A DNA stretch of 64,000 bases from Lachnospiraceae bacterium (GTDB lineage: Bacteria > Bacillota > Clostridia > Lachnospirales > Lachnospiraceae): NCBI GenBank assembly GCA_024682075.1, contig JAIKZQ010000044.1, positions 62,001-126,000 on the forward strand, in the 5' to 3' direction. Under the pieces are notes generated by a model. It had not been told where the DNA came from and made no database searches. It was given only the letters and a program-made list of their open reading frames with translations. Shown here in pieces: positions 9,858 through 19,511 of this stretch; the first letter of the stretch is position 1, and each line of letters opens with the position of its first letter. Position numbers and translations under genes: made by a program.

Positions 9858-10949
9858 TCATAAAAAAGGAAGCTCATCGCAGGCATCATCCGGAAAGTTC
9901 ATGAATTCTCCCCCGCTCTGAGAATCACCGGCATTTTCGCTTTCCCTGGCAGCATGGACCTTGGGAAGAAAAGCGTTAAGGTTTCCCTCAAGTGCCGCAT
10001 CAAACATGACCATCTGGTGATAATAGGGATCCATCAGGCGGACAAAATCCGTTTTCCTGTGGAAGCCATAACCCGGTTCATCCGGAGTCATCCGGAATTC
10101 CTCATGCTCTTCGGCATCCAGGTCTCTCATCCTCTTTTCATACAGCTCATACTTATCAGTGATCGTGGATGCGGATTCCGTCCCATGGCTCATCACTGCG
10201 TCGGGATTTCCCGCATATTCCAGGAACTCATCGATGAGACAGAAGAATTCCGAGGCGCTTTCCGGCTCATTGTTTTCGCTGATCCTGTCACAGTATTCAT
10301 CCTTCCTGAAATCGTCCATGACAGTCTCCGACCAGCTCTTCATCAGATAACCGAGGTTGAGGACAAGATTATCTTTTCCGGCAGAGGCACAGATGCCGTG
10401 ATCGGGATACCACTTTAGCAGCCTGAAAAGAATGTCATCATCGACCTTCTCCTCATCCGTCAGGATCTCATCATAAATGCTTGCGGGATCCGAGGCTTTA
10501 AGAAGAAGCTCAAAAACATCATCGTCCATCAGGATCTCGTGCGGCACTTCGAAGCACAGTGAAGGGATCACAAGATAGCTTTCGCCCGGAAGTCCCTCAT
10601 CTCCGGCACCTGCACTGAAAAGGAACAGAAAAGTCTGCACGACATCCTTATCCTTTTTGAGTGAATCATCCACATACCGATCGAAGATAGGATCAAGAAA
10701 ATCTGTACAATAAATGCACCTTTCATCAGGCTTCAAAAGACCCATCATCATTTCAATGATGAATTCCTTTTCCAGGAACAGATCCGGAGCTCCCTTGGAG
10801 AAATTCTCCAGGAAAGCCTTTGTGCCGGACTCCTCAAAATCCGTCATTACATCTCTGTCATAAAGTTTGCAGTCGCCTGCCATAAGGCTGCGGAAAGTCT
10901 TCTGTATATCCTCCATCCTCTGTGCGCTCATGCGAAAAGTGTTATTCAT
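9858..10949 (-). CDS. Uncharacterised acidic protein, 363 residues
   Basis: Not recognised. The protein is soluble and acidic, without signal peptide or membrane segments, rich in Asp, Glu and Phe. It looks mostly helical with a low-complexity tail (Ser, Gly, Asp) from about residue 330. The start is supported by AAAGGAG 7 bases upstream. It is 23 bases after the 135-residue gene at 10973, which in turn follows the DUF6273 gene, so the three probably form one operon. The 94 bases between its stop and rnhA contain the rnhA promoter but no clear terminator hairpin. Confidence 0.75.
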   Translation of the reverse strand: MNNTFRMSAQRMEDIQKTFRSLMAGDCKLYDRDVMTDFEESGTKAFLENFSKGAPDLFLEKEFIIEMMMGLLKPDERCIYCTDFLDPIFDRYVDDSLKKDKDVVQTFLFLFSAGAGDEGLPGESYLVIPSLCFEVPHEILMDDDVFELLLKASDPASIYDEILTDEEKVDDDILFRLLKWYPDHGICASAGKDNLVLNLGYLMKSWSETVMDDFRKDEYCDRISENNEPESASEFFCLIDEFLEYAGNPDAVMSHGTESASTITDKYELYEKRMRDLDAEEHEEFRMTPDEPGYGFHRKTDFVRLMDPYYHQMVMFDAALEGNLNAFLPKVHAARESENAGDSQSGGEFMNFPDDACDELPFL

Positions 10950-10972
10950 GGCATTCTCCTTTCATCATCTCA

Positions 10973-11380
10973 TCAGTTCTCATCTGATTCTTCATCCCGG
11001 CCATCTTCATCTTCGTCCTCCATGCGGAAGTCATCATAACAGGTATAATCCGGCTCGGAATTCGCATCTTCCTCCATGATTGAGCGGTGAAGATTTACTA
11101 TCAGTTCCTCCATGAAGCTCATAGCGCCTTCAGGCCATCCAAGCTCCACTCTTCCGTCCTCTGTTACCTTAAGATTGCTCACGACCGGATTAAAGACGAT
11201 CGGAAGAGCCTTTACGGATTCTTCATCGCACGTAAGCGCCGGGCAGTAGGATAATCCGCCGGTGGTGAGTACGTGATAGGTATAGGTGCCTTCATCGGCA
11301 TTCTTCTCCAAAAAGAGGATGAGGCGGGGAGTTTTGTTTTCGGTTGCAGTGTTTGCATTCATGTTAACATTTTTCTTCAT
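10973..11380 (-). CDS. Uncharacterised small protein with acidic tail
   Basis: 135 residues, not recognised. Residues 18-100 look like a compact alpha/beta domain (RLILFLEK, then TYTYHVLTTGG). The last 25 residues are almost entirely Asp, Glu, Arg and Ser. AAGGAAGG precedes the ATG. It sits between the DUF6273 gene and the 363-residue gene with short gaps, so probably in one transcript. Confidence 0.72.
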   Translation of the reverse strand: MKKNVNMNANTATENKTPRLILFLEKNADEGTYTYHVLTTGGLSYCPALTCDEESVKALPIVFNPVVSNLKVTEDGRVELGWPEGAMSFMEELIVNLHRSIMEEDANSEPDYTCYDDFRMEDEDEDGRDEESDEN

Positions 11381-11428
11381 TTTGATTACCTTCCTTTTTG
11401 GATCATAAATTTACTCGTTACATTTCTT

Positions 11429-12088
11429 TCATGTGTCCTGCAGATCACTTAGTACCAGCACAGGTCTTATCCCGACAAAGCCAAACTGTGAGTTCGCTCC
11501 GTAATAGCTTATCCTTCCGTCTTCCAGGACAATCGCCGCATTGATCATTTCGTTTCCGTCGCTTCCGGGAGTACGAAGCCACCATTTACAGTTCCCGGAT
11601 CCGGTTCTTGATGCACCTCTCGATACCGCATATCCCGATGCCCTGCAGCAGCTGTCCCTGTAATACCCGTTCAGGTAGAAATACCTGTTGACCTCTTCTA
11701 TGGACAGCAGAAAGATCTTGTCCAAAGTATCTCTTCCTCCCGGTGTTCCGTATCTTTCATTTCCGGGATTCTTTACGCGGTTCTCCAGGATCCTTTCCCG
11801 TTCTTCCGGGCTGAACGCTTCATTCAGGAATTCTTCATTCAGCCACTTTCTCAGCGAGCACCATTCCCACTCCCTTGTGTGTCCTCCTTCATCAAACATC
11901 CCGCAGTCAAGTACTTCGCTGCTGATCACCTTGAGCTTTCCATCGCTCTTTTCGAGGACTCTCCATCTGACAGGTGTCTTTTCACGCGTCTTCGTATCCT
12001 GTCTGTACGATCCGAAGGTGATCACATCCTTTCCCATGATCAGGTGATCCGGTTCTTCGATGATTGCCCCGCAATTCGGACATATCAT
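11429..12088 (-). CDS. DUF6273 domain protein with N-terminal zinc-ribbon remnant
   Basis: 219 residues. The N-terminus has a single CxxC knuckle (CPNCG), followed by a domain of the DUF6273 type: FGSYRQD, PVRWRVLE, a W-rich middle with WWLRTPG, and a closing GIRPVLVL. This architecture is common in Clostridia and the pattern resembles C-type lectin-like folds, which is my inference. No signal peptide, so presumably cytoplasmic. It is preceded by the terminator of the upstream gene and by GGAG near the ATG. Function unknown. Confidence 0.8.
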   Translation of the reverse strand: MICPNCGAIIEEPDHLIMGKDVITFGSYRQDTKTREKTPVRWRVLEKSDGKLKVISSEVLDCGMFDEGGHTREWEWCSLRKWLNEEFLNEAFSPEERERILENRVKNPGNERYGTPGGRDTLDKIFLLSIEEVNRYFYLNGYYRDSCCRASGYAVSRGASRTGSGNCKWWLRTPGSDGNEMINAAIVLEDGRISYYGANSQFGFVGIRPVLVLSDLQDT

Positions 12089-12154
12089 TTTGCTCTCCTT
12101 TCTGACAGCTGCCTGTTTGCTGTCGTGCCGTATTGATTGTTACGAGCATATGGT

Positions 12155-12213
12155 AAACAAAAATAAACGGTGAGTCTTGCCCCTCCGGAGGGGTTGACTA
12201 ACACCGTTTATTT
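12155..12213 (-). terminator. Nested hairpin terminator after the HTH-like gene
   Basis: An outer 12-bp stem (AAATAAACGGTG, 12161-12172, with CACCGTTTATTT, 12202-12213) encloses a second stem (AGTC/GACT) and an innermost perfect CCCCTCC/GGAGGGG hairpin. On the minus strand it is followed by TTTTTG. Likely terminates the 201-residue gene; more elaborate than the other terminators here. Confidence 0.75.
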
Positions 12214-12232
12214 ATGATATATAATATAGTTT

Positions 12233-12838
12233 TTAGCAGGCCAGAGTCTCGTAGTTCATTTCATCGAGATAATAGTTAAGTGTCTGTATGTCCCATATCC
12301 CGTTTCTGATGAAATACCCAATGACGCCTTCTCTTTTGCGGGCCCTGATCTGTTCTTTATCGTCGTCGGATTTCACATATAGACCGAAGGTTGACTGCCC
12401 GCAGGATCTGAACAGTTCCTCGGCTTCATCGGGAGCCAGCTTCATTCCTATTGAAAGAGCCCACAGATAGTCCCTGTTGGACGTGCCGTTCTTATCCCTG
12501 ATCGAGGCGAATTTCTTCTCGTCGATACCGGAATCTTTGGCAATCTGTCCGTAGGCAGTGATATCATGTTCGTCCATGAGCCTGTCCAGCACTTCAATGA
12601 ATGAATTGCCGTATACTCCCTTCCTGGCATATTCATCAATGCTGTTTTTCTCCTCCTCGCTCAGCGTCATCATGTGGATCATGTCATCAGGCTGAGAGGA
12701 CTCCCTTCTGCTCCTGGCAAGCCGTGCAAAGCCGCGCAGTTCAAAGGCCCTTTGACGCATCTCCATGGCTTCATCGGAACAGTCATATTCTTCAATGAAT
12801 TGTTCAAGAGCTTTTCTGTCTATCAGGTCAGCATTCAT
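12233..12838 (-). CDS. HTH-like regulatory domain protein
   Basis: 201 residues. The first 80 are helical and charged. From about residue 80 (SFIEVLDRLMDEHD) to the end the protein matches the pattern of a helix-turn-helix-like module often found at the C-terminus of macro-domain and other Firmicutes proteins: KKFASIRD, an ALSIGMKL helix, DEAEELFRSCG, and the closing YFIRNGIWDI. The DNA-binding role is inferred. It has its own promoter and terminator, so it is transcribed separately from the three-gene unit downstream but might control it. Confidence 0.7.
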   Translation of the reverse strand: MNADLIDRKALEQFIEEYDCSDEAMEMRQRAFELRGFARLARSRRESSQPDDMIHMMTLSEEEKNSIDEYARKGVYGNSFIEVLDRLMDEHDITAYGQIAKDSGIDEKKFASIRDKNGTSNRDYLWALSIGMKLAPDEAEELFRSCGQSTFGLYVKSDDDKEQIRARKREGVIGYFIRNGIWDIQTLNYYLDEMNYETLAC

Positions 12839-12867
12839 GTCATCTCTCCTTTGGTTTTTAACGGAAT

Positions 12868-12896
12868 AATATAACTTTATCCTTGCGATACGTAAA
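12868..12896 (-). promoter_or_regulatory. Predicted promoter of the HTH-like gene
   Basis: TTTACG (12896-12891), 17 bases, TATATT (12873-12868) on the minus strand; AAAGGAG follows before the ATG at 12838. Confidence 0.6.
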
Positions 12897-12925
12897 AAAC
12901 AAGTATTGCCTTTGATCCGAACATA

Positions 12926-12958
12926 TAAAAAATCCCCGCAGACCTGTCCTGCGGGGAT
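12926..12958 (-). terminator. gdhA terminator
   Basis: A 10-bp perfect stem ATCCCCGCAG/CTGCGGGGAT (12932-12941 with 12949-12958), followed on the minus strand by a run of T. Confidence 0.9.
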
Positions 12959-12977
12959 AAATTATTTGACTTAAAGA

Positions 12978-14342
<1,365 letters not shown>

Positions 14343-14404
14343 TCAATGGTATGTTGTCATATGCAACCTGTTACATGTATATGGTTTTTTCAAAACCAAA
14401 AAAG

Positions 14405-14433
14405 ATAATAGCACTTTAAACTGATAAAGTAAA
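14405..14433 (-). promoter_or_regulatory. gdhA promoter with dyad
   Basis: TTTACT (14433-14428), 17 bases, TATTAT (14410-14405) on the minus strand. ACTTTA-N6-TAAAGT forms an inverted repeat overlapping the -35 box and spacer. The leader is about 75 bases and begins with a small GGTTTT/AAAACC hairpin. Confidence 0.7.
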
Positions 14434-14530
14434 TACAGAAATACACGTATACAATTATTTTTTCTTTAACAACATCCGGCTTTCATATTGTAAAGATACA
14501 GACATGTTTTCCGGCCTGAATCAGCATATA

Positions 14531-14562
14531 AAAAGTCCCCTGCTTTTCATTCGCAGGGGACT
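14531..14562 (-). terminator. Terminator of the SH3-domain protein gene
   Basis: A 10-bp perfect stem AGTCCCCTGC/GCAGGGGACT (14534-14543 with 14553-14562), then TTTTT on the minus strand. Confidence 0.9.
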
Positions 14563-14581
14563 TCATGTCTCTTATCCCTTA

Positions 14582-15769
14582 TCAGTCATATTCGATCTCA
14601 AGGTACTGAGAGCTCAGATATACGACCTTATTGTTATAAACAACGGCACACCATCCGTTTTCTTCCGAAACCAGTCTTGCAGTCGTGCCCTTCGCAAACG
14701 ATCCCATTATCATTCCTTCCGTGCTCGCCGTAGCTCTTATGTTAAGGGTTTCAATCGCGGTGACCGTTCCTATGGTCTCAACGGTGCTTATATCGATCTC
14801 AAGGGTCAGGTATTCGGACTTGACATATCCTACCCTTCCTTCGAAATTGATCTGCGACCATCCGTTGCCCCTTATCTCGGTGACCTCAACGGACTGACCT
14901 CCGCGAAGCTGTCCCATGGTATCTGCGTTCATCGAATCGGATACCCTGACATTAACGTTGGAGTTTGCGGTAGCCATCCTTATCTCAGGCTCATCGCCTT
15001 CCTCATCCATGGCTTCGATCTCCGGCATCTGGATCTCCTCACCGGCATTGAGGGAAGCAAGTTTCTCTCCTGCTTCAAGGCTGACCACGGAATCGAGTTC
15101 CTTCATATAAGTGAGAAGCTCGGGTCTGGCAGTTATCTTATCGTTATAATCCGCAATGATCCTGTTTCCGAGTTCCACGACATCGTCACATGCAAGTGCC
15201 TGTACGACGTATTCGTTTTCCTCTGCAGAAAGCTCCGAATTAATGATCTGAAATGTTCCTTCCGCATTTCTCCTGACATAGAATCCGTCATAGGAAGGAA
15301 GAGGCGCATCCGGATACTTGTCAAATGTGACATCGGATACCGCAAAAGCTATCAGGGAAGAATCATCATACCCCGGAAGAGTGTAGATGTTCACGAGTTC
15401 ATAATCAAGATACCGGCTCTGTTCAGCCTTGATCAGCTTATCAAGGAGCTCGAGCGAATCCATCATGCCCTCCAGAGTATCCACATCACCGTTTGAAAGG
15501 CAAAGATAATACTCTCCGAAGAAATCCGAAAGAGCCGTGTCGGTATTCTCCGTCAGCACTATCGGTTCAGGCTGCACTTCATCCACGACCGGAGCGGCTG
15601 TCTGAACAGGTTCCTGAACAGGCATCTCGGGGATCCTTGTCCTGTGATCCCTTGCCGAGAGTGCGATATAAGTAACAAGCGCAGTCACCAGCATCAGGAT
15701 GATGGGAGCAACGATCTTTATATGATTCTGAACATACGGGACTATTTTCTTGTACAAATCCTTGTTCAT
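14582..15769 (-). CDS. Membrane-anchored protein with two SH3b domains
   Basis: 395 residues from the ATG at 15769, chosen because GGAG lies 8 bases upstream and earlier starts fall inside the tRNA. One membrane segment at about residues 15-33 anchors a large outside part: an acidic stretch, a helical region of about 200 residues with no recognised domain, then two bacterial SH3 (SH3b) domains near residues 265-320 and 330-393, with NVRVSDS and NIRATAS openings. SH3b domains usually bind peptidoglycan or cell-wall polymers, so an envelope role is likely. The ATG is only 12 bases from the 3' end of tRNA-Arg, with no terminator between, so mRNA and tRNA probably share a transcript. Confidence 0.85.
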   Translation of the reverse strand: MNKDLYKKIVPYVQNHIKIVAPIILMLVTALVTYIALSARDHRTRIPEMPVQEPVQTAAPVVDEVQPEPIVLTENTDTALSDFFGEYYLCLSNGDVDTLEGMMDSLELLDKLIKAEQSRYLDYELVNIYTLPGYDDSSLIAFAVSDVTFDKYPDAPLPSYDGFYVRRNAEGTFQIINSELSAEENEYVVQALACDDVVELGNRIIADYNDKITARPELLTYMKELDSVVSLEAGEKLASLNAGEEIQMPEIEAMDEEGDEPEIRMATANSNVNVRVSDSMNADTMGQLRGGQSVEVTEIRGNGWSQINFEGRVGYVKSEYLTLEIDISTVETIGTVTAIETLNIRATASTEGMIMGSFAKGTTARLVSEENGWCAVVYNNKVVYLSSQYLEIEYD

Positions 15770-15781
15770 CCAATCTCCATA

Positions 15782-15853
15782 TGCAGCCGACAGGAATCGA
15801 ACCTGCATTAAAGGCGTCGGAGGCCTTCGTTCTATCCATTAGACTACGGCTGC
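15782..15853 (-). tRNA. tRNA-Arg(CCG)
   Basis: A 72-base cloverleaf. The acceptor stem GCAGCCG/CGGCTGC is perfect, the anticodon stem is AAGGC/GCCTT with loop CTCCGAC, giving anticodon CCG for codon CGG, and the T arm has GGTTCGATTCC. The discriminator base is A and CCA is not encoded. The D stem is imperfect (one mismatch, one G-T). Its promoter is at 15922-15950, and the SH3 protein ATG follows 12 bases after the 3' end. Confidence 0.93.
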
Positions 15854-15921
15854 ATGATAATCTTTATTTTGTGACAGGCCGCTTCAAAACGACATGTTAC
15901 AAAATTATTACAATCTTTGAA

Positions 15922-15950
15922 ATTCTACCATAAACAGCCGATAGTGTAAA
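15922..15950 (-). promoter_or_regulatory. Promoter of tRNA-Arg and SH3 protein gene
   Basis: TTTACA (15950-15945), 17 bases, TAGAAT (15927-15922) on the minus strand, about 70 bases before the mature tRNA. It is the only promoter-like sequence before the SH3 gene. Confidence 0.7.
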
Positions 15951-15962
15951 GTTTTGAAAGAA

Positions 15963-16892
15963 TCAGAGTGCACACTCCCGAGGCAGCTGAATATCCGGAT
16001 AAGCCACCTCGGTGACCTTCCGTTCGGACCTGTCATACCGATACAGCCAGTCCGAGAGCACATCCTGCGGATCCACCTGGGTTCTGTTGATCTCAAATAT
16101 CATGTCCATCAGGTATTCTCTGTCTTTTATCAGGCCTTCGGGTATCACTATCACCTCGTGAACGGAGGACGGAATGATGAAAAGATCACTGTCCAGCTTA
16201 TCGGAGATCTCATCAAGCATTTCCGGATACATTATCGCCGCAGCTCCGAAATGCATGTACTCATTGGAAAGAACATACATCTGTGATATCTCGTCCGGGT
16301 AAGGATAATCTTTCATTTCAGGGTTCATTTCGCTAAGCACATCACACATCTTGCTGAATCTGACAGGCATCACCTTCGGAGTATTACGGCATGCTTCCCG
16401 CATGAGTTCCTCGGTGCAGGTTCCCCAGTTTTCCGCATGAGAATCCCTGATAAGTATCGAGGCATTACTAAACATGTCGGCCTCAAGCGGATAATAGAAA
16501 ACGATCGCAAGATCGAGAAAAGGGACATGAGGAACCTTTTCCAGCAGAGCGGCATTTCTTTTAGCCGATATCAGCTTGTAGCAGATCCTCTCCCTTACGG
16601 TCTCAAAATCATTGTAAAAGTACACATCGGGATCGGCCGGCGGAAGCGCATCATAATATGATTCAACAAAGCTCTTGCTGCAGTCCTTTATGCTCTCACC
16701 ATCCGAGTACCTGTCATAAAATGACTGAAGATATATCGTAGGTGACAGTTTCCTTCCGTCCCTGCGGACGACCAGGGCTTCAAGCTTTACTCCGTTATTC
16801 TTCTCCACCACCATTTCCCGAACGTCATATCCTTTGCCAAGCCTCACTTCCACGGCTTTTTTCATGTTCCCTGAGAATTCTTTAATATCCAT
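15963..16892 (-). CDS. DUF5688 family protein
   Basis: 309 residues, resembling the DUF5688 family of Lachnospiraceae. Features are the opening helix, a VRRDGRKLSPTIYLQ segment near residue 43 and FEINRTQVDPQDVLSD near the C-terminus. No signal peptide or membrane segment. These proteins often occur in many copies and their function is unknown. It lies between efp and tRNA-Arg without a clear terminator downstream. Confidence 0.75.
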   Translation of the reverse strand: MDIKEFSGNMKKAVEVRLGKGYDVREMVVEKNNGVKLEALVVRRDGRKLSPTIYLQSFYDRYSDGESIKDCSKSFVESYYDALPPADPDVYFYNDFETVRERICYKLISAKRNAALLEKVPHVPFLDLAIVFYYPLEADMFSNASILIRDSHAENWGTCTEELMREACRNTPKVMPVRFSKMCDVLSEMNPEMKDYPYPDEISQMYVLSNEYMHFGAAAIMYPEMLDEISDKLDSDLFIIPSSVHEVIVIPEGLIKDREYLMDMIFEINRTQVDPQDVLSDWLYRYDRSERKVTEVAYPDIQLPRECAL

Positions 16893-16921
16893 CTTTCATC
16901 CTTTCATAAACAATTTCGGCC

Positions 16922-16954
16922 AAAAAAACAGCCATGCTTCATCCGCATGGCTGT
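16922..16954 (-). terminator. efp terminator
   Basis: A 10-bp perfect stem ACAGCCATGC/GCATGGCTGT (16928-16937 with 16945-16954), with a run of seven T on the minus strand. Confidence 0.9.
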
Positions 16955-16982
16955 AATCCACATTGCTATGAAAGGACCGGGC

Positions 16983-17540
16983 TTATACTCTGGAGAGATA
17001 CTCGCCGGTTCTGGTATCGATCTTGATCTTGTCTCCGGTCTCAACGAACAGAGGTACTGCAACCTGTGCTCCGGTCTCAACGATAGCGGGCTTGCTGGCA
17101 CCAGTAGCGGTGTCGCCCTTGAATCCGGGCTCGGTCTCAGTGATCTCAAGCTCCACGAAAAGAGGAGGCTCGATGGAGAATGCATTGCCGTTGTGAGAAC
17201 ATACCTTGCAGATATCGTTCTCCTTGACGAATTTAAGAGCATCTCCCACAAGATCGTCCGAAAGCTGAACCTGATCGTAAGTCTCAGTATCCATGAAGGT
17301 GTAAAGATCGCCATCCTTGTACAGATACTGCATGTCCTTTCTGTCTATATGAGCCTGAGGACATTTCTCGGTAGGACGGAAGGTACGCTCAACAACTCCT
17401 CCGTTCTTGATATCCTTAAGCTTGGTACGGACAAATGCCGCTCCCTTGCCGGGCTTAACATGCTGGAATTCGATGATCTGATAAACGGAATTATCAAGTT
17501 CAATGGTAATGCCGTTTCTGAAGTCACCTGCAGAAATCAT
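16983..17540 (-). CDS. efp: Translation elongation factor P
   Basis: 185 residues, standard length. It relieves ribosome stalling at polyproline stretches. KOW-like domain I plus two OB domains. The tip loop is KPGKGAAF with Lys32, the position modified in bacteria such as Bacillus (5-aminopentanol) or E. coli (beta-lysine); no modification genes are in the window. AGGAGG precedes the ATG. It is 81 bases after aroQ and also has its own promoter. Confidence 0.97.
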   Translation of the reverse strand: MISAGDFRNGITIELDNSVYQIIEFQHVKPGKGAAFVRTKLKDIKNGGVVERTFRPTEKCPQAHIDRKDMQYLYKDGDLYTFMDTETYDQVQLSDDLVGDALKFVKENDICKVCSHNGNAFSIEPPLFVELEITETEPGFKGDTATGASKPAIVETGAQVAVPLFVETGDKIKIDTRTGEYLSRV

Positions 17541-17586
17541 AAATAAAACCTCCTACTATACTTAGCAGCCAAAATAATCCTCGAAT

Positions 17587-17615
17587 ATCTTACATTAAAA
17601 AGGTCGGGATTTCAA
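17587..17615 (-). promoter_or_regulatory. Predicted efp promoter
   Basis: TTGAAA (17615-17610), 17 bases, TAAGAT (17592-17587) on the minus strand, in the aroQ-efp gap. Confidence 0.65.
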
Positions 17616-17621
17616 CAAAAT

Positions 17622-18059
17622 TTATTTTTTATGTTCGATAATGTAATCGATTGCTTCGAGATAGCCGTCAAATCCTTTTCCGTAGATCTGATGATCACAT
17701 GCGGGTGCAGTGACGGATATCTTGCGGAATTCCTCCCTCGAACTGATATCCGATATATGAACTTCGACCTTCACCGGCTCCTCAAGACTTTTCAGTGCAT
17801 CGTGGATCGCATAGCTGTAATGTGTATACGCTCCGGGATTAATGACTATCCCGTCGTCGCCGTCATGGTACGCCTGCTGCAGCCTGTCGATTATGGCTCC
17901 TTCGTGATTCGACTGATAGCACTCGACCTCAGCTCCCTTTTGAAGAGCATGGTCTTTTATCATCTTCAGCAGGTATTCGTAGTCCCTGTCTCCGTAGATC
18001 TTCTTTTCCCTGATCCCCAGAAAATTAAGATTGGGACCGTTTATCACCAGTATCTTCAT
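17622..18059 (-). CDS. aroQ: 3-dehydroquinate dehydratase, type II
   Basis: 145 residues. It dehydrates 3-dehydroquinate in the shikimate pathway. Catalytic residues are visible: Tyr22 (IYGD), Asn74 (NPGAYTH), His80, His101 (EVHISDI) and Arg108 or Arg112 in the lid. The C-terminal part reads CDHQIYGKGF where many family members have a G-rich ISGFG segment. It overlaps the end of aroK by 35 bases. Confidence 0.95.
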   Translation of the reverse strand: MKILVINGPNLNFLGIREKKIYGDRDYEYLLKMIKDHALQKGAEVECYQSNHEGAIIDRLQQAYHDGDDGIVINPGAYTHYSYAIHDALKSLEEPVKVEVHISDISSREEFRKISVTAPACDHQIYGKGFDGYLEAIDYIIEHKK

Positions 18060-18651
18060 CAGACTCTTTCTCCGTTTTCCTGACTTCGGGTATCTTCCAG
18101 CCGGCTTCTTTAAGCTTTTCGAGGATATCCTCCATCACATCTTCTCTTTCAGTATCTCCCGTGTCAACTATGATGTCGGCACATCTTTCATATGCAGGGG
18201 TGCGGACCGCCATCAGATCCCTGATCTTAGCGAACGGATCGTCGCACTGAAGCAGCGGTCTGGTCTTATCCCCTTTCAGTCTCTCATATACCGCCTCGGG
18301 AGTTATCCTCAGGTAAACGACCGTGCCGCACATCTTTATGAGGGGCTGGTTCTGGAGCTGCACCGGAGTCCCGCCTCCGAGCGAATAGATCTTCGGGGAT
18401 GTGTCATCCCTGATGGTTCTAAGCAGCTCGGTCTCCATCATCCTGAACGCACCCTCACCCTTTGAACGGAAGATCTCGGAAACGGTCATGTTCTCACCTG
18501 CCTCGATCATTTTGTCCGTATCGCAAAATGCTCTCTGAAGCTTATACGAAAGGCCTCTCCCTATCGAGGTCTTGCCGCTCCCCATGAATCCTATCAGGAT
18601 CAGATGCGGGCCCTTATTATATTCTTTGTTTTTTTTGTGTCCGGTTGCCAT
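18025..18651 (-). CDS. aroK: Shikimate kinase
   Basis: 208 residues, with a 15-residue N-terminal and a 30-residue charged C-terminal extension relative to the core of about 170. Walker A is GFMGSGKT at residues 21-28; the shikimate-binding DTD and GGGT motifs follow. Start overlaps the aroE stop in TGATG. Part of yqeG-aroE-aroK-aroQ. Confidence 0.95.
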   Translation of the reverse strand: MATGHKKNKEYNKGPHLILIGFMGSGKTSIGRGLSYKLQRAFCDTDKMIEAGENMTVSEIFRSKGEGAFRMMETELLRTIRDDTSPKIYSLGGGTPVQLQNQPLIKMCGTVVYLRITPEAVYERLKGDKTRPLLQCDDPFAKIRDLMAVRTPAYERCADIIVDTGDTEREDVMEDILEKLKEAGWKIPEVRKTEKESDEDTGDKRSQS

Positions 18652-19511
18652 CAGGAAAATACTTTTTCGTAAACCTTGTCTGCAAGTTCATCGCTTATGC
18701 TGAGTCCGGTCCAGTGTTCATAAGCTATGATACCCTGATATAAGAGCATCCTCGATCCGTTATAGCTGTCTGCCCCGGCTTCACCACACAGTTCCATGAA
18801 GCGGGTCACCTTCGGATTGAAAATGAGATCGTATCCCGTCCTGACCTTTTCGTAGAATGCGGGATCTTCTATCACGGCCTTCCCGGTATCCGGGCTCATC
18901 CCGACACTGGTCGCCTGAATCACGATATATTTTGCCCCCTCGGGAAGCATGCCGTAGTTACCTATCGGAAGGGGTCTGGCAAAATTTCTGCCCGAGATCT
19001 CATTCACCACTCCTGCAAGTTCCTCGGCTCTGTCGGTGTTTCTGTTTATGATGGTGACGCTCCTTGCACCGCTTTCTTCGAGCAGCATCACAACAGCCCT
19101 GGCCACTCCGCCTGCTCCGAGGACCAGGACATCCTCGTCCTTTATGCTCACGCCGTCTCTTTCAAAGGCCCTGAGAAGGCCGGGCATGTCGGTATTGTAA
19201 CCCTTGAATCCTTCATCCGTCCTGACAAGAGTATTGACCGCGCCGATTCTGGCAGCAAGGGGATCAATTTCAGACAGAAAAGGAATGACTTCCTGCTTAT
19301 AGGGAACCGTTATGTTAAGTCCCTTGATCCCGAGTGCCCATGCACCTTCAATGGCTTTCTGCAGGCGTCCGGTCTCTACGGGGAAAGCGCCGTAAGCCAG
19401 ATCGTATCCCGTCTCCTCGGCAAGCATGTTATGAATGGCCGGAGATTTGGTATGACCTATGGGATTTCCTATGACTCCTGCTATATATGTAGTTCCGGTT
19501 ATCGGTTTCAT
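18651..19511 (-). CDS. aroE: Shikimate dehydrogenase
   Basis: 286 residues from the ATG at 19511, which overlaps the yqeG stop as ATGA; a longer reading start at 19556 would lie deep inside yqeG. It reduces 3-dehydroshikimate with NADPH. Catalytic Lys72 (TVPYKQ) and Asp108 (YNTDMP) are present, and the Rossmann loop is GAGGVARA. The substrate loop reads HTKSP. Confidence 0.95.
   Translation of the reverse strand: MKPITGTTYIAGVIGNPIGHTKSPAIHNMLAEETGYDLAYGAFPVETGRLQKAIEGAWALGIKGLNITVPYKQEVIPFLSEIDPLAARIGAVNTLVRTDEGFKGYNTDMPGLLRAFERDGVSIKDEDVLVLGAGGVARAVVMLLEESGARSVTIINRNTDRAEELAGVVNEISGRNFARPLPIGNYGMLPEGAKYIVIQATSVGMSPDTGKAVIEDPAFYEKVRTGYDLIFNPKVTRFMELCGEAGADSYNGSRMLLYQGIIAYEHWTGLSISDELADKVYEKVFS

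Noticed and set aside
14504..15496. 330-codon open frame on plus
   Set aside because: Antisense shadow of the SH3-domain protein gene; it has no ribosome binding site and runs through the terminator.
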